Of a DNA stretch of 55,380 nt, positions 16,810-26,273 are shown one piece after another. A model generated the notes under the pieces. It searched no databases and was not told the DNA's origin. It saw only the letters and a list, made by a program, of their open reading frames with translations. Each line of letters starts with the position of its first letter. The stretch's first letter is position 1. The stretch lies in contig NZ_DIAX01000034.1 in the NCBI RefSeq assembly GCF_002414845.1, positions 1,221 to 56,600 of the forward strand, in the 5' to 3' direction. The stretch is from Gordonia sp. UBA5067. Its GTDB lineage: Bacteria > Actinomycetota > Actinomycetes > Mycobacteriales > Mycobacteriaceae. The position numbers were made by a program, and so were the translations under genes.

Positions 16810-19449
16810 GTGACGCGGGCGATCGACTCTCAAGACGTCGACGCACCGTGGTCACGGCCGGTCGGCGAACTGGCCGCCGCCCTCGGTTCCGGACCCGCCG
16901 GACTCACCGCCCAAGCTGCCGCCGACGCACTGCCCGCCACTCGGGCGCGCGCGGCGTCGGGGCATCAGCGGACCGCCTGGTGGCGACTTCTCCTCACCCA
17001 GTTCACCAGCCCGATCATCATCATCCTGATCATCGCGACCCTGCTGTCGGGTGTTCTTGGCGACTGGCTGGACGCCGTCATCATTTTGACCATCGTGGTG
17101 TTGTCCGGGCTCCTCGATTTCGCCCAGGAACGCGGGGCCGCGGTCACGATGGACGGATTGCTCGGCGCGGTGCGGCCCACCGCGACCGTGCTGCGCGACG
17201 GGCAGCGCGTCGAGGTGCCCTTCGACGAGGTCGTCCCCGGCGACCTGATCGCCGTGAGCGGCGGCGACATCGCACCCGCCGACGCGATCGTGCTCACCGC
17301 CGACGACCTGGAGATGGACCAGGCCAGCCTGACCGGGGAGACCTTTCCGGCGCCGAAGACTCCCGGGGAAGTGCCGGCCGCCGCCCCGCTGGGAGACCGC
17401 ACCAACCTGCTGTGCAACGGCACCCACGTCGCCAGCGGCTCCGGGACCGCGCTGGTGGTGGCCACCGGTCGCGACACCGAGTTCGGCAGAGTCCAGGCGT
17501 CGTTGCACGCGCGCGCCCGGACGACCGGATTCGAGCGCGGCATGACCCGCTTCGGACTCCTGCTCGCGCGCCTGATGGTGGTCTTGGTCATCGCCATCTT
17601 CATCGTCAACCTGGTGCTGCACCGACCGCTCGTCGATTCAGCGCTGTTCTCGTTGTCGCTGGCCGTGGGGCTCACTCCCCAGTTGCTGCCGGCGATCGTC
17701 GGGATCAGCCTGTCGCGCGGTGCCCGGGCGATTGCCAAGCACCGGGTGATTGTCAAGCGGCTCAACTCGATTGAAGACTTCGGCGCGATGACGGTGCTGT
17801 GCACCGACAAGACCGGGACGATGACGCAGGGCAGCATCCACCTGGACGAGGCGCTCGCCGTCGACGGCTCACCGCGCCCCGATTTGCTGCGCATCGCCGG
17901 GTGGAACGCCACCTTGCAGCGCGGATTGCGCAATCCGCTGGACGACGCGATCGCCGAAGCCGTCGCGTCGGCGCAGGTGGACCTGGGTGGCGCGCGGGCC
18001 GTCGACGAGGTCCCCTACGACTTCAACCGCAAGCGCCTGTCGATTCTGGTCGATGGGCCCGACGGTCGCGTGCTGGTGACCAAGGGCGCCGTCGATCCGG
18101 TGCTGGGCGTCTGTGCCCAGGTGCGCGATCCCGACGGCGGTACCCGCCCGATGGCATCGGCCCGAACCGGCGTCGAGACGGTGGTGGAGAGCTTGGGCGC
18201 CCGGGGGATGCGCATTCTCGCGGTCGCCACCAAGCCGATGCCGGCCGTGTCGTCGTGTTCGGTCCACGACGAGTCGAACCTGGTGCTGCAGGGGCTGCTG
18301 GCCTTCGCCGACCCGGTGAAACCCGACGCGGCCGACACCATCGAGGAGTTCGCGAAGGCCGGTGTGGCGGTCCGGATGATTACCGGTGACGCGCATCCGG
18401 TGGCGGCGTACATCGCCGGCGAACTCGGCTTGGATCCCGCGGCGATTCTGACCGGCCCGCAGATCGACAAGCTCGATGACGCCGCCCTCGGTAGTGCCGT
18501 CGGCGGGGTGCAGGTCTTCTGTGAGACGACGCCGCGGCACAAGGAGCGGGTGATCACCGCGCTCACCGGTACTGGGGCGACGGTCGGGTACATGGGCGAC
18601 GGTATCAATGATGCGCCCGCCCTGCGTGCCGCCGACCTCGGCATCTCAGTGAAGGGTGCGGCCGATGTCGCGGCGGAAGCGGCGTCGTTCGTCATGCTGG
18701 AGAATGATCTGCCGTCGCTGCTGGAGGCGATGCGCCAGGGCCGTCGCACGTTTGCCAACACGATGAAGTACATCTACATGACCACCAGCGCGAACTTCGG
18801 GAACATGGTCTCCATGGCCGTCGCCGCGGTGGTCCTGCCGTTCCTGCCGTTGCTGGCGTCGCAGATCTTGATGATCAACCTGCTCACCGACCTGCCGGCG
18901 ACCGCCATCGCGACTGACCAAGTCGACCGCGAACGGCTCGCGCAGCCGCAGCGCTGGAATCTGCGCGTCCTGGTCCGGTTCATGCTCGTATTCGGTGTCG
19001 TCAGTTCTGTTTTCGACATCGTCACCTTCGTCGTTCTGCGCCGCGGATTCCATGCGGGCGAGACCGAATTCCAGTCCGCCTGGTTCGTCGCCTCGGTACT
19101 CACCGAGATCGCGGTGATCTTCGTCTTGCGCACCAGGCATCCGTTCTGGCGCTCGCGGCCGTCGTCGCCGCTGCTCGGCATGGCTGTGGTCAGCGCAATC
19201 ATCGCGGTGGCGATGCCGTTCTCGCCGGTCGGGCCGTTTCTGCACCTCGAGCCGCTCCCGGGCCGGCTGGTGGGACTTCTGCTGGTGATCGTGGTGGGCT
19301 ACGTCGTGACCACCGAGGTGACCAAGGCGTTCTTCTGGCCACGCAGCGCGACACCGGCAATGGTTCGGCGACCCGCGGTGCGCCAGCGTCCTGCTAGATC
19401 GAGAAGCAGAACGGGCCGACGACGAGGCCGCGGGACACCGTCACCGTGA
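16810..19449 (+). CDS. mgtA: magnesium-translocating P-type ATPase (P3B, MgtA/MgtB type)
   Basis: 879 residues. It imports Mg2+ across the cytoplasmic membrane at the cost of ATP. Domains in order: N-terminal region, helices 1-2, A domain with TGET (about 175-178), helices 3-4, P domain with phosphorylated Asp333 in CTDKTGT, N domain, GDGINDAPALRAADLG (about 596-611), then six C-terminal helices. The FVMLENDLPSLLEAMRQGRRTF segment is typical of MgtA. An Arg-rich tail of about 40 residues runs antisense through the end of the convergent secreted-protein gene. No room exists upstream for an Mg2+ riboswitch, since adh ends 45 bp before the start. Confidence 0.9.
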   Translation: MTRAIDSQDVDAPWSRPVGELAAALGSGPAGLTAQAAADALPATRARAASGHQRTAWWRLLLTQFTSPIIIILIIATLLSGVLGDWLDAVIILTIVVLSGLLDFAQERGAAVTMDGLLGAVRPTATVLRDGQRVEVPFDEVVPGDLIAVSGGDIAPADAIVLTADDLEMDQASLTGETFPAPKTPGEVPAAAPLGDRTNLLCNGTHVASGSGTALVVATGRDTEFGRVQASLHARARTTGFERGMTRFGLLLARLMVVLVIAIFIVNLVLHRPLVDSALFSLSLAVGLTPQLLPAIVGISLSRGARAIAKHRVIVKRLNSIEDFGAMTVLCTDKTGTMTQGSIHLDEALAVDGSPRPDLLRIAGWNATLQRGLRNPLDDAIAEAVASAQVDLGGARAVDEVPYDFNRKRLSILVDGPDGRVLVTKGAVDPVLGVCAQVRDPDGGTRPMASARTGVETVVESLGARGMRILAVATKPMPAVSSCSVHDESNLVLQGLLAFADPVKPDAADTIEEFAKAGVAVRMITGDAHPVAAYIAGELGLDPAAILTGPQIDKLDDAALGSAVGGVQVFCETTPRHKERVITALTGTGATVGYMGDGINDAPALRAADLGISVKGAADVAAEAASFVMLENDLPSLLEAMRQGRRTFANTMKYIYMTTSANFGNMVSMAVAAVVLPFLPLLASQILMINLLTDLPATAIATDQVDRERLAQPQRWNLRVLVRFMLVFGVVSSVFDIVTFVVLRRGFHAGETEFQSAWFVASVLTEIAVIFVLRTRHPFWRSRPSSPLLGMAVVSAIIAVAMPFSPVGPFLHLEPLPGRLVGLLLVIVVGYVVTTEVTKAFFWPRSATPAMVRRPAVRQRPARSRSRTGRRRGRGTPSP

Positions 19450-19801
19450 TCGGCTTGCCGTAGACCTGCTTGCCGTCGGTCGCCTGGACCGCCTGCAGGG
19501 TGCGGCGCCCCTCCGTGGTCGGAGTCCAGCCGAAGATTGCGGTATCGGCCGCCGGAATAGTCGTCGCGACGACTGAGCGCAGCGTCGAACCGGCCGGACC
19601 CTCGGCGAGCTTCACCGGAGTTGCGGCATCGTCCACCTTGACGCGGACCTCGTAGCGGCAGCCGATGGTGTAGTTGGAGAACGATGAGGGGGCGGCGACC
19701 CCGACGGCTGACTGGACGGTCGCGGAGGCGGTTGGGGCGGCGAGGACGCCGGCCACGACGCATCCCGCCGCGCTGAGTACCACGGCAGTGGTCCTGTTCA
19801 C
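19394..19801 (-). CDS. secreted hypothetical protein
   Basis: 135 residues from a GTG preceded by GAGGAGAG; a longer frame upstream (to 19930) lacks a ribosome binding site and would hide the signal peptide. The N-terminus VNRTTAVVLSAAGCVVAGVLAAPTASA is a signal peptide. The mature part (GCRYEVRVKVDDAATPVKL, then IFGWTPTTEGRRTLQAVQ) has alternating polar and hydrophobic residues like an Ig-type beta sandwich. Two mature cysteines, near the start and at the end (FCFSI), could pair. Its 3' end overlaps the mgtA end by 56 bp. No named family recognised. Confidence 0.75.
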   Translation of the reverse strand: MNRTTAVVLSAAGCVVAGVLAAPTASATVQSAVGVAAPSSFSNYTIGCRYEVRVKVDDAATPVKLAEGPAGSTLRSVVATTIPAADTAIFGWTPTTEGRRTLQAVQATDGKQVYGKPITVTVSRGLVVGPFCFSI

Positions 19802-19997
19802 TGGGTTGCTCTCCTCAATATCGGCAATCCTTGATTCGCATTTCAGAATGACGTACGAATGTGACCTGAACCAGGGAATTCGCTGGGAGAACGCTGTGAG
19901 CCCGAGCACCCCGGGTGATCCGGCCGCCACCTACAGATGTCAGCGGCCGTGGATATATTGACCCCCAGTCATCGTCGAACAAGGAGAAAATCAGCAC

Positions 19998-20438
19998 ATG
20001 GCGAACCTCGATGCCGTCAAGGTCAAGGTCCAGCAGATGCTCAGCACCAATCTCAACAATGTCCAGTTGACGAAGAATGGTGGCTTCAACGTGCGCCACG
20101 GTTCGAGCCGGGTGTTTGTCGAGGTCGAGGAATGGGCCGAGAAGTACACCCTGGTCAAAGTCGAGGTCCCCGTCCTATTCGACGTGCCCCGGTCGCCGGA
20201 GTTGTACGAGTACATCGCGTTCCACGCGGGCCAGTTCGTCTTCGGCACCTTGTTCCTTCGTGCCGACGACGAGGATGCCCGCGAAGTCTCGGTTGTCCTC
20301 GAGCACAACGTGCTCGGCGACTACCTCGATGAGCCCGAACTCATGGAAGCCGTGCTGATGCTGGCCTATGTCGCCGACCAGATCGATGATGAACTCAAGG
20401 CCCGGTTCGGTGGCGAGCGCTTCCACGAAGACGGCTGA
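19998..20438 (+). CDS. YbjN/CesT-like (type III secretion chaperone fold) protein
   Basis: 146 residues, acidic. It begins MANLDAVKVKVQQMLSTNLNNV and alternates strands and helices: FNVRHGSSRVFVEVEEWAEKYTLVKVEVPVLFDV, FVFGTLFLRADDEDAREVSVVLEHNVLGDYLDEPELMEAV, then a final helix VADQIDDELKARFGGERF. That pattern fits the YbjN and secretion-chaperone superfamily, small dimeric proteins that bind peptides. AAGGAG lies about 12 nt before the ATG. The AAA+ ATPase gene follows after 3 bp, so the two are surely one operon. I infer it presents substrates to that ATPase. The superfamily call is by pattern, not a search. Confidence 0.7.
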   Translation: MANLDAVKVKVQQMLSTNLNNVQLTKNGGFNVRHGSSRVFVEVEEWAEKYTLVKVEVPVLFDVPRSPELYEYIAFHAGQFVFGTLFLRADDEDAREVSVVLEHNVLGDYLDEPELMEAVLMLAYVADQIDDELKARFGGERFHEDG

Positions 20439-20441
20439 TCC

Positions 20442-22463
20442 ATGGCCGGTGGCGAGCTCGAGAACCTGGTCGACGCGAGTAGATCGGAGGTCAAACGGTG
20501 GGGTGGGGAGAGTCCGGGATTCCTGCACCTCGCCGTCGTCCTGGCGCGCCGGTGGCCCGAGGAGTTTCACGAGGTCTTCGGCGAACACGGCCTCGGGCCG
20601 ATCGAGGAGCGGCTGGTCAATGCCGGCTACCTCGGCGATGAGACCGGGGTGCGTGCCCTATTGGCCGGTGATTCGCGGGACGCGATCCTGAAGAAGCTGG
20701 CCGGGCTCGTTGCCGACGGCCCGGCGCCGGGCGCGGACCAGGTTTCGGCGCCGCTGCCGGTAGGGCTAGCGGCGGCGGTTGAGAGTGGTGAACCGGTGGC
20801 CGAGGGTGAGCAGCCGGCGAGTGCGCGCGACCAGATCCTCGGCCTGGCGGAGCGAATCGACGGTGAGCAGATCGTCGGCCGGGACGCCGAGCATCGGGAG
20901 GTCGCGGCATTGCTGCTGGCGGCGTCGACCGGTCCGATCGTGGTGGCCGGACGGCGCGGATCGGGTCGGACAAGCTTCATCCGGGGTCTCCCGCCCGCGC
21001 TTGCCGCGGCGGGGATCGACTGTACCGTCTTCGCAGTTCCGCGTACTCGGGAACTGAGCCCCGACGATCTCCACCGACTGCTGCGACAGGCGCCGCGGGA
21101 CGCCGTCATCGTCATCGACGATTTCGATCAGCGCGCGATGCTGCGGGATCAGCACCCGTTGCTGGAGATGCTGCGGTCATTGCGGATTGCCGGTGAGAGC
21201 GCCGAGGCCCGGGTGGTGGTGGTCCTCGAACAGGCGAGTATCGGCCGATTCGACTCGTATGCCGCCGACTTCGGTCACCTCGTGCCGCTGCCGTCGCTCG
21301 ACGAAAGGGCGGCGAAGGCCGCGATCGACTGCGCTGCTGCCGAGGTTGCGCAGCGGTACCGCGAGGTCGAGGCCGACGCTGAATTGAGGTCGGCGATCGA
21401 GGCACCCCCGGTACGAACGGAGCAGTTCGTCCACCCCGGGCTGGCGGCCCGGCGGCTCGACATCGCTTTGGCACGCGCCGCTGTGGCGCGCCGTGCGATA
21501 GCGACGGTGCTCGACTTGCGCCGCGACGGATCGGCACCTGCGCTGCGGCGCACGGTCGTCGAGATGTCGGCGGCGATGAAGGCCCGGGTCAAAGGTCAGG
21601 ACCAGGCGATCGACGCCGTCACCCGGCGTCTCGCCCTGACCCGCGCGAACCTGGACCTGCGTCCCGAGCGCCCCAACGGCGTGTTCCTGTTCATCGGGCC
21701 GACCGGTGTTGGCAAGACCGAACTCGCCCGGGAGATCGCCCGCGCCGAATACGGGGGTGAGGATGCGCTGATCCGTCTCGATATGTCGGAGTACGCCGAG
21801 AGCTGGGGCGTCAGCCGGCTCACCGGGCCGATGCCCGGCTACGTCGGCTCAGACAATCCGGATGACTGGCTGACGACCAAGGTCGCCAGCCGCCCGCGGT
21901 GCGTTGTCCTGCTCGACGAGATTGAGAAAGCCCACCCGGTTGTCTGGAACACCTTCCTCCAGGTCTTCGATGCCGGGCGCCTGACCGACAGTCGTGGTGT
22001 GACGGCGGACTTCCGGGATGCAGTGATCGTGATGACAAGCAATATTGGTGTGCAGGAGGCGAACTCGAGGCCGCTGGGTTTCGGGACGGCCAGCAGCCCG
22101 GAGCGGTCCCGCGAGCTGGCCTTGGCAGCGCTGAAGGGAACGATGCCACCGGAGTTGCTCAACCGCATCGACGAGGTGGCACAGTTCGCGGCGTTGTCGC
22201 CGCAGGCGATTGCCGAGATTGCGCGCGCCGAGGTCGACAGCGCGATCGACATGTTGGCCGGTCGCGGGTGGACGGTCACGGTCGACGATGACGTGATCAA
22301 CTGGCTCGCCACGACGGGCTATGACCCGGAATATGGGGCCCGGCATCTCCAGCGCAACATTGAGCGCCGGCTACTCGCCGACTTGGTCACCTTTTCCGAG
22401 CGGGGGGTGTCCAGCGTCCGGGCCGGCGTCCGCGACGGCGACGTCGTCATCACGGAGACGTGA
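20442..22463 (+). CDS. Clp-type double AAA+ ATPase with a degenerate first ATPase site
   Basis: 673 residues. The N-terminal region (1-110, LENLVDASRSEVKRWG, FLHLAVVLARRWPEEF) resembles a Clp N-domain. The first AAA+ module (about 155-350) has Walker A GRRGSGRTS (170-178) with Arg in place of the catalytic Lys, and Walker B VIVIDDFD lacking the usual DE. The second module is intact: GPTGVGKT (419-426), VVLLDEIEKAH (about 488-498), sensor MTSNIGVQE, then the Clp C-terminal small domain ending near GYDPEYGARHLQRNIERRL. No ClpB-type middle coiled coil is evident. LGF at 545-547 sits where ClpC and ClpX carry the ClpP-docking tripeptide. Probably an unfoldase working with the chaperone-like partner just upstream; ClpP coupling is a hypothesis. 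Confidence 0.85.
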   Translation: MAGGELENLVDASRSEVKRWGGESPGFLHLAVVLARRWPEEFHEVFGEHGLGPIEERLVNAGYLGDETGVRALLAGDSRDAILKKLAGLVADGPAPGADQVSAPLPVGLAAAVESGEPVAEGEQPASARDQILGLAERIDGEQIVGRDAEHREVAALLLAASTGPIVVAGRRGSGRTSFIRGLPPALAAAGIDCTVFAVPRTRELSPDDLHRLLRQAPRDAVIVIDDFDQRAMLRDQHPLLEMLRSLRIAGESAEARVVVVLEQASIGRFDSYAADFGHLVPLPSLDERAAKAAIDCAAAEVAQRYREVEADAELRSAIEAPPVRTEQFVHPGLAARRLDIALARAAVARRAIATVLDLRRDGSAPALRRTVVEMSAAMKARVKGQDQAIDAVTRRLALTRANLDLRPERPNGVFLFIGPTGVGKTELAREIARAEYGGEDALIRLDMSEYAESWGVSRLTGPMPGYVGSDNPDDWLTTKVASRPRCVVLLDEIEKAHPVVWNTFLQVFDAGRLTDSRGVTADFRDAVIVMTSNIGVQEANSRPLGFGTASSPERSRELALAALKGTMPPELLNRIDEVAQFAALSPQAIAEIARAEVDSAIDMLAGRGWTVTVDDDVINWLATTGYDPEYGARHLQRNIERRLLADLVTFSERGVSSVRAGVRDGDVVITET

Positions 22464-25038
22464 AACGGGGGGCGGCGGGGGGCTGCGTCCCGCGCACCGG
22501 CGCGCCGAGGATCTGTGACGCGCGGTACACGTGGCCCTCGACGGTCCGCACCGAGACGACCAGGCGCTCGGCAATCTCTTTGTTGGACAATCCGATTGCG
22601 CCCAGCCGGACGATTTCTCGTTGCCGGTCGGTGAGGCCGTCGTCGGCGATAACCGCGGCCATTGCGGGAGTGTTCGCCCCGGTCTGATCGGCGAGGACCC
22701 GCATCCGGTCGGTCGCCGTCATCGCCGACCCCGCGCGGCGCTCCGCACGGTAGGCGGTTGCTGCCTGGGCGGCGGCGTCCACCGCGCCGAGCAACAAGCC
22801 GTAGTGCTCGTACTCCTCGCTGCTGGCAACCAGTGCGGCACCGTCGCCCGCGGCCAGGGCAGCGGCGTGGACGGCGGCCAGCCGCGCCCGGGGCATGTCG
22901 GGGAGCTCGACGGCCAGCTCGGCCAGCCGCGGTGCGACCTCCGTCGATCCGAATCGGGCGGCGGTCTGCAGGCACAACACCTCGTAGGCGGACTGCCCGG
23001 CGGTCCGCGCGACGCGGGCCGCCTCGAGGACCTGTGCGATTGCCGCCGACAGCGCGCCGTCGTTGGCGTCGACCCACGCCGCGACAGCCTGCCAGACCGG
23101 CAACATCGAACCGTACCCGTCGTGCTCGCCGACGCTCAATCGTTCCAGCAACGAGTTGAGGAGGGCGCCGTCATTGGTCTGTGCGGCAACCTCGGCGCGC
23201 TCCAGGGCGAATCCGAACCACATTTCGGGCCCGGCGCCGGCCTCGCCGAATATCGCGAGCGCCGCGTCGAGTGTCGCCCCGGCCGCGCGCAGGTCGCCGC
23301 GCGCACTCGCCGTGACACCGGCGAACCCGGTCAGCCACCCCATCACCGCCCCCGGCTGCGCGGGCACCTGTGTCTGCACCGCTTCCCAGATCTGGCGGAC
23401 CCGTTCGGGGGAGCCGGCGAGCTTCTGCGCCCGCAGATGGGGGAATGTCAGGGTGAGGCGCCAGTAGGCGATGAGCGCCGACGACTCGGCGAGGGCGGCG
23501 CTGCTGCGCACCCGCTGCTCGACGTCGGCGATCCGGCCGACCTCCGACAGGGCGGTCAGTTCGGCCCAGCCGACGGTGATCCGTGCCTGCTCGCTCCCCG
23601 GTGCCGACGCGTGGAACTCCTCGATGACCCGCAACGCATCGACCGGCCGGCCGGCCGCGGTCAGCAGCATCCCCTCCGCGGCGAGGGCCGCCGTCCCGGC
23701 ATCGGCCGCGCGGGCACGAGTCACGATGCGCGCCGCGCCAGCGGCGTCGTTTCGCGTCCACAGCTGCGTATAGGCCTCCAGCACCAGCAGCGACTCCCAC
23801 TGTGGCGCCGTCAGGTCCGCCACGCTGATGCGGGCGTACATGGCCTGTGCCCCGTCGGCATCGCCGAGCACCGTCATCGCGTGGGCGGCGGTGAGCTGCG
23901 CGGTGGCCAGGTATTCGCCGGGGCCCACCAGGGCCGCGAGTTCGACCGCCAGCGGTAGTGCGGCCAGGCCCATCGCGGCGACGGCACCGGCAACGAGGGC
24001 CTGGTCGGAGTGCGGTGACGGATCGGCCCGGCTGGCCAATACGGCGCGCTTGACCTTGGCCTGCACATCGGGGGCATCGATCCCGCCCAGCGCATCGACC
24101 AGCTGTGCGCGCAGCCGCCGCTGTTGCGATTCGGGCATCGTGTTCAGCCGTGCCTCACCGTAGAGCGGATGAGTCAGGCGCACGTCGGCGCAACAGCCCT
24201 GCGATTGGCGCCGCCGGTCATCGACCAGCACCACGTCCGCCGCTTCGGCCCGTTCCAGGGCGGCCGTGCTGGTTAGCGATGTGATCGCCGCGACCGGCAC
24301 CGGTTCTCCGAGTGCGACGAGGTCGAGCACGCCGCGAACCCCCGCGGGCAATGCCGTCAGCCGCGACTCGATCACGTCCAGCAGAGTCGGCGGGAGAGTC
24401 CGCGCGCAGCCGGTGAGCCGACGGCCGGCCACGACCGGGTCGGCCAGCAGCGCGGTCAGGAACAAGGGGTTGCCCTCGGTCAGGCGCTGCACCTCCGAGC
24501 CGGTCCGATCGGTGAGGTCGTCACCGAGCACCCCGCGCGCCAGCTCATCGATTGCGGTGCGCGAGAGCGGGGCGAGCTCGACCCGCGGCAGGCCGTCGAC
24601 ACGGAGTAGTTCGGCCAATTCCGGGGTCAATGCCTCGCCGGTGCGCCAGGTCAGTACCACACGCACCGCCTCGGACACTGCCAGGGCGCGCGTGACGAGG
24701 ATTGACAGCGGATCCAGGTATTGGATGTCGTCGATCACCACCACCGAATCGCTGGGGGGAGACGACAGTGCCGCGATCAGCTGGCCGATGCGCAGCACCG
24801 GATCCACGGGGTCGGCGCGGACGAACTCCGCGTATGCGCCGAGCGGAACCGTTGTCGCCGACACGCTGCCACGGACCCACCGCACATTGGGCAACTCGTG
24901 CGTCACTTCGTGGGCGAGGCGGGTCTTTCCGATGCCGGCGGGGCCGGACACGAGTACGGTGCGGACCCCCTCATCGAGTCCGCTACACAAGCGGGCGACC
25001 TCGCTCGCCCTCCCCACCAGGGGCCATCGCGGAGCCAT
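22450..25038 (-). CDS. large LuxR-family regulator with N-terminal ATPase domain
   Basis: 862 residues. It has a STAND/AAA-type ATPase with Walker A SGPAGIGKTRL (about 30-40) and Walker B VVVIDDIQYLDP, a long helical-repeat middle (about 300-780), and a C-terminal LuxR helix-turn-helix (LTDRQREIVRLGAIGLSNKEIAERLVVSVRTVEGHV). This is the MalT-like LAL architecture: the protein senses a ligand, oligomerises with ATP and activates promoters. The target is not evident from its neighbours. The start at 25038 (MAPRWPLVGR) is chosen because the ATPase domain begins there; in-frame starts upstream exist. Its 3' end overlaps that of the Clp gene by 14 bp. Confidence 0.88.
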   Translation of the reverse strand: MAPRWPLVGRASEVARLCSGLDEGVRTVLVSGPAGIGKTRLAHEVTHELPNVRWVRGSVSATTVPLGAYAEFVRADPVDPVLRIGQLIAALSSPPSDSVVVIDDIQYLDPLSILVTRALAVSEAVRVVLTWRTGEALTPELAELLRVDGLPRVELAPLSRTAIDELARGVLGDDLTDRTGSEVQRLTEGNPLFLTALLADPVVAGRRLTGCARTLPPTLLDVIESRLTALPAGVRGVLDLVALGEPVPVAAITSLTSTAALERAEAADVVLVDDRRRQSQGCCADVRLTHPLYGEARLNTMPESQQRRLRAQLVDALGGIDAPDVQAKVKRAVLASRADPSPHSDQALVAGAVAAMGLAALPLAVELAALVGPGEYLATAQLTAAHAMTVLGDADGAQAMYARISVADLTAPQWESLLVLEAYTQLWTRNDAAGAARIVTRARAADAGTAALAAEGMLLTAAGRPVDALRVIEEFHASAPGSEQARITVGWAELTALSEVGRIADVEQRVRSSAALAESSALIAYWRLTLTFPHLRAQKLAGSPERVRQIWEAVQTQVPAQPGAVMGWLTGFAGVTASARGDLRAAGATLDAALAIFGEAGAGPEMWFGFALERAEVAAQTNDGALLNSLLERLSVGEHDGYGSMLPVWQAVAAWVDANDGALSAAIAQVLEAARVARTAGQSAYEVLCLQTAARFGSTEVAPRLAELAVELPDMPRARLAAVHAAALAAGDGAALVASSEEYEHYGLLLGAVDAAAQAATAYRAERRAGSAMTATDRMRVLADQTGANTPAMAAVIADDGLTDRQREIVRLGAIGLSNKEIAERLVVSVRTVEGHVYRASQILGAPVRGTQPPAAPRFTSP

Positions 25039-25133
25039 CGTCAGAAGACTAAGTGGAATCGGGCATCCGGTGGTCATAGTTCGCGGAACTGGTCCGGCCG
25101 ATCGCGGCATCGTCGACCTGAAAGAATGATCGG

Positions 25134-26273
25134 GTGATCCGCATCTTCGGGTTGTCGGCGCTCGTTTCCGCCGGTGCGCTGGTGGCCGCGTACTTCTATG
25201 GCCCGACCTCGTCGCTGGGTGCGGCGCAAGCCGTCGCGCTGGTCCTCATCCTGGGCATCCTCGAGATCTCCCTGTCCTTCGACAACGCGGTGATCAACGC
25301 GTCGATTCTGCGCCGGATGAGCCCGTTCTGGCAGCGGATGTTCCTCACCGTCGGCATACTCATCGCCGTCTTCGGTATGCGGCTGGTCTTCCCGCTGCTC
25401 CTGGTCTGGGCGACGACGGATCCGCGGTTGGGTCCGGTCGCCGCTCTGCGGCTCGCGCTCGACCCGCCGACCGACGGGAGACCCACCTACGAGTCGATCA
25501 TCACCGCCGCACACCCGCAGATCGCGGCGTTCGGCGGAATGTTCCTGCTGATGCTGTTCCTTGATTTCGTGCTGAGCCAGAAGGACCGCACCTGGATCGG
25601 CTGGCTCGAGCGCCCGCTGCAACGGGCGGGTCGCCTCGAGCAGGCATCGGTGATCTTCGCGCTCATCGCGATGCTGGTCACCGCGCAGTTCCTCGCCGAC
25701 GACCACAACCGCCACGTCGTCCTCGTCGCCGGCGTGCTGGGCATGCTGACGTACCTCCTCGTCAACGGGCTATCCACCTATTTCCACATCGAACCGCCCG
25801 ACGAACCGCCGATGGCCGCCTCACTGGACTTCGCCGGCTCACCGGCCCGAAACGCCGGTCCCGGTCCGGCCGTCCAGGTCGCCGGCAAGGCCGCATTCAT
25901 GCTGTTCCTCTATCTGGAGGTGCTCGACGCGTCCTTCTCCTTCGACGGTGTCATCGGTGCCTTCGCGATCACCGCGGACCCGATCATCATTGCGTTGGGT
26001 CTGGGCCTGATCGGTGCAATGTTTGTGCGGTCACTGACGGTCTTCATGGTGCGCCGGGGCACCCTGGACCAGTACGTCTACCTCGAGCACGGCGCGCACT
26101 GGGCGATTGGCGCGCTGGCGGTGATGCTGCTCATCTCCATCGGACACCGCATCCCCGAGGTCGTCACCGGCCTGACCGGCGTATTCATCATCGCCGCCGC
26201 GTTCTTGTCCAGCGTCTACCTGCGCCGGCGCGAGGATTCCGCGGCGGCCAGCCCGAAGGTCGCCGCCCAGTAG
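25134..26273 (+). CDS. TerC-like DUF475 family integral membrane protein
   Basis: 379 residues with about nine membrane helices. It has two conserved acidic motifs in helices: LEISLSFDNAVINASIL near the N-terminus and LEVLDASFSFDGVIGAFAI in the middle. This repeated ExxxSFDN/SFDG pattern defines the TerC and DUF475 proteins, which are linked to metal-ion handling (Mn2+ efflux for TerC relatives) and tellurite resistance. The acidic residues are likely metal ligands in the membrane. GTG start. The last 58 bp overlap the convergent oxidoreductase gene. Confidence 0.85.
   Translation: MIRIFGLSALVSAGALVAAYFYGPTSSLGAAQAVALVLILGILEISLSFDNAVINASILRRMSPFWQRMFLTVGILIAVFGMRLVFPLLLVWATTDPRLGPVAALRLALDPPTDGRPTYESIITAAHPQIAAFGGMFLLMLFLDFVLSQKDRTWIGWLERPLQRAGRLEQASVIFALIAMLVTAQFLADDHNRHVVLVAGVLGMLTYLLVNGLSTYFHIEPPDEPPMAASLDFAGSPARNAGPGPAVQVAGKAAFMLFLYLEVLDASFSFDGVIGAFAITADPIIIALGLGLIGAMFVRSLTVFMVRRGTLDQYVYLEHGAHWAIGALAVMLLISIGHRIPEVVTGLTGVFIIAAAFLSSVYLRRREDSAAASPKVAAQ

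Noticed and set aside
14626..16833. A 735-codon minus-strand frame opposite ino1 and the alcohol dehydrogenase
   Set aside because: Crosses the ino1 terminator and two clear genes on the other strand; shadow frame.
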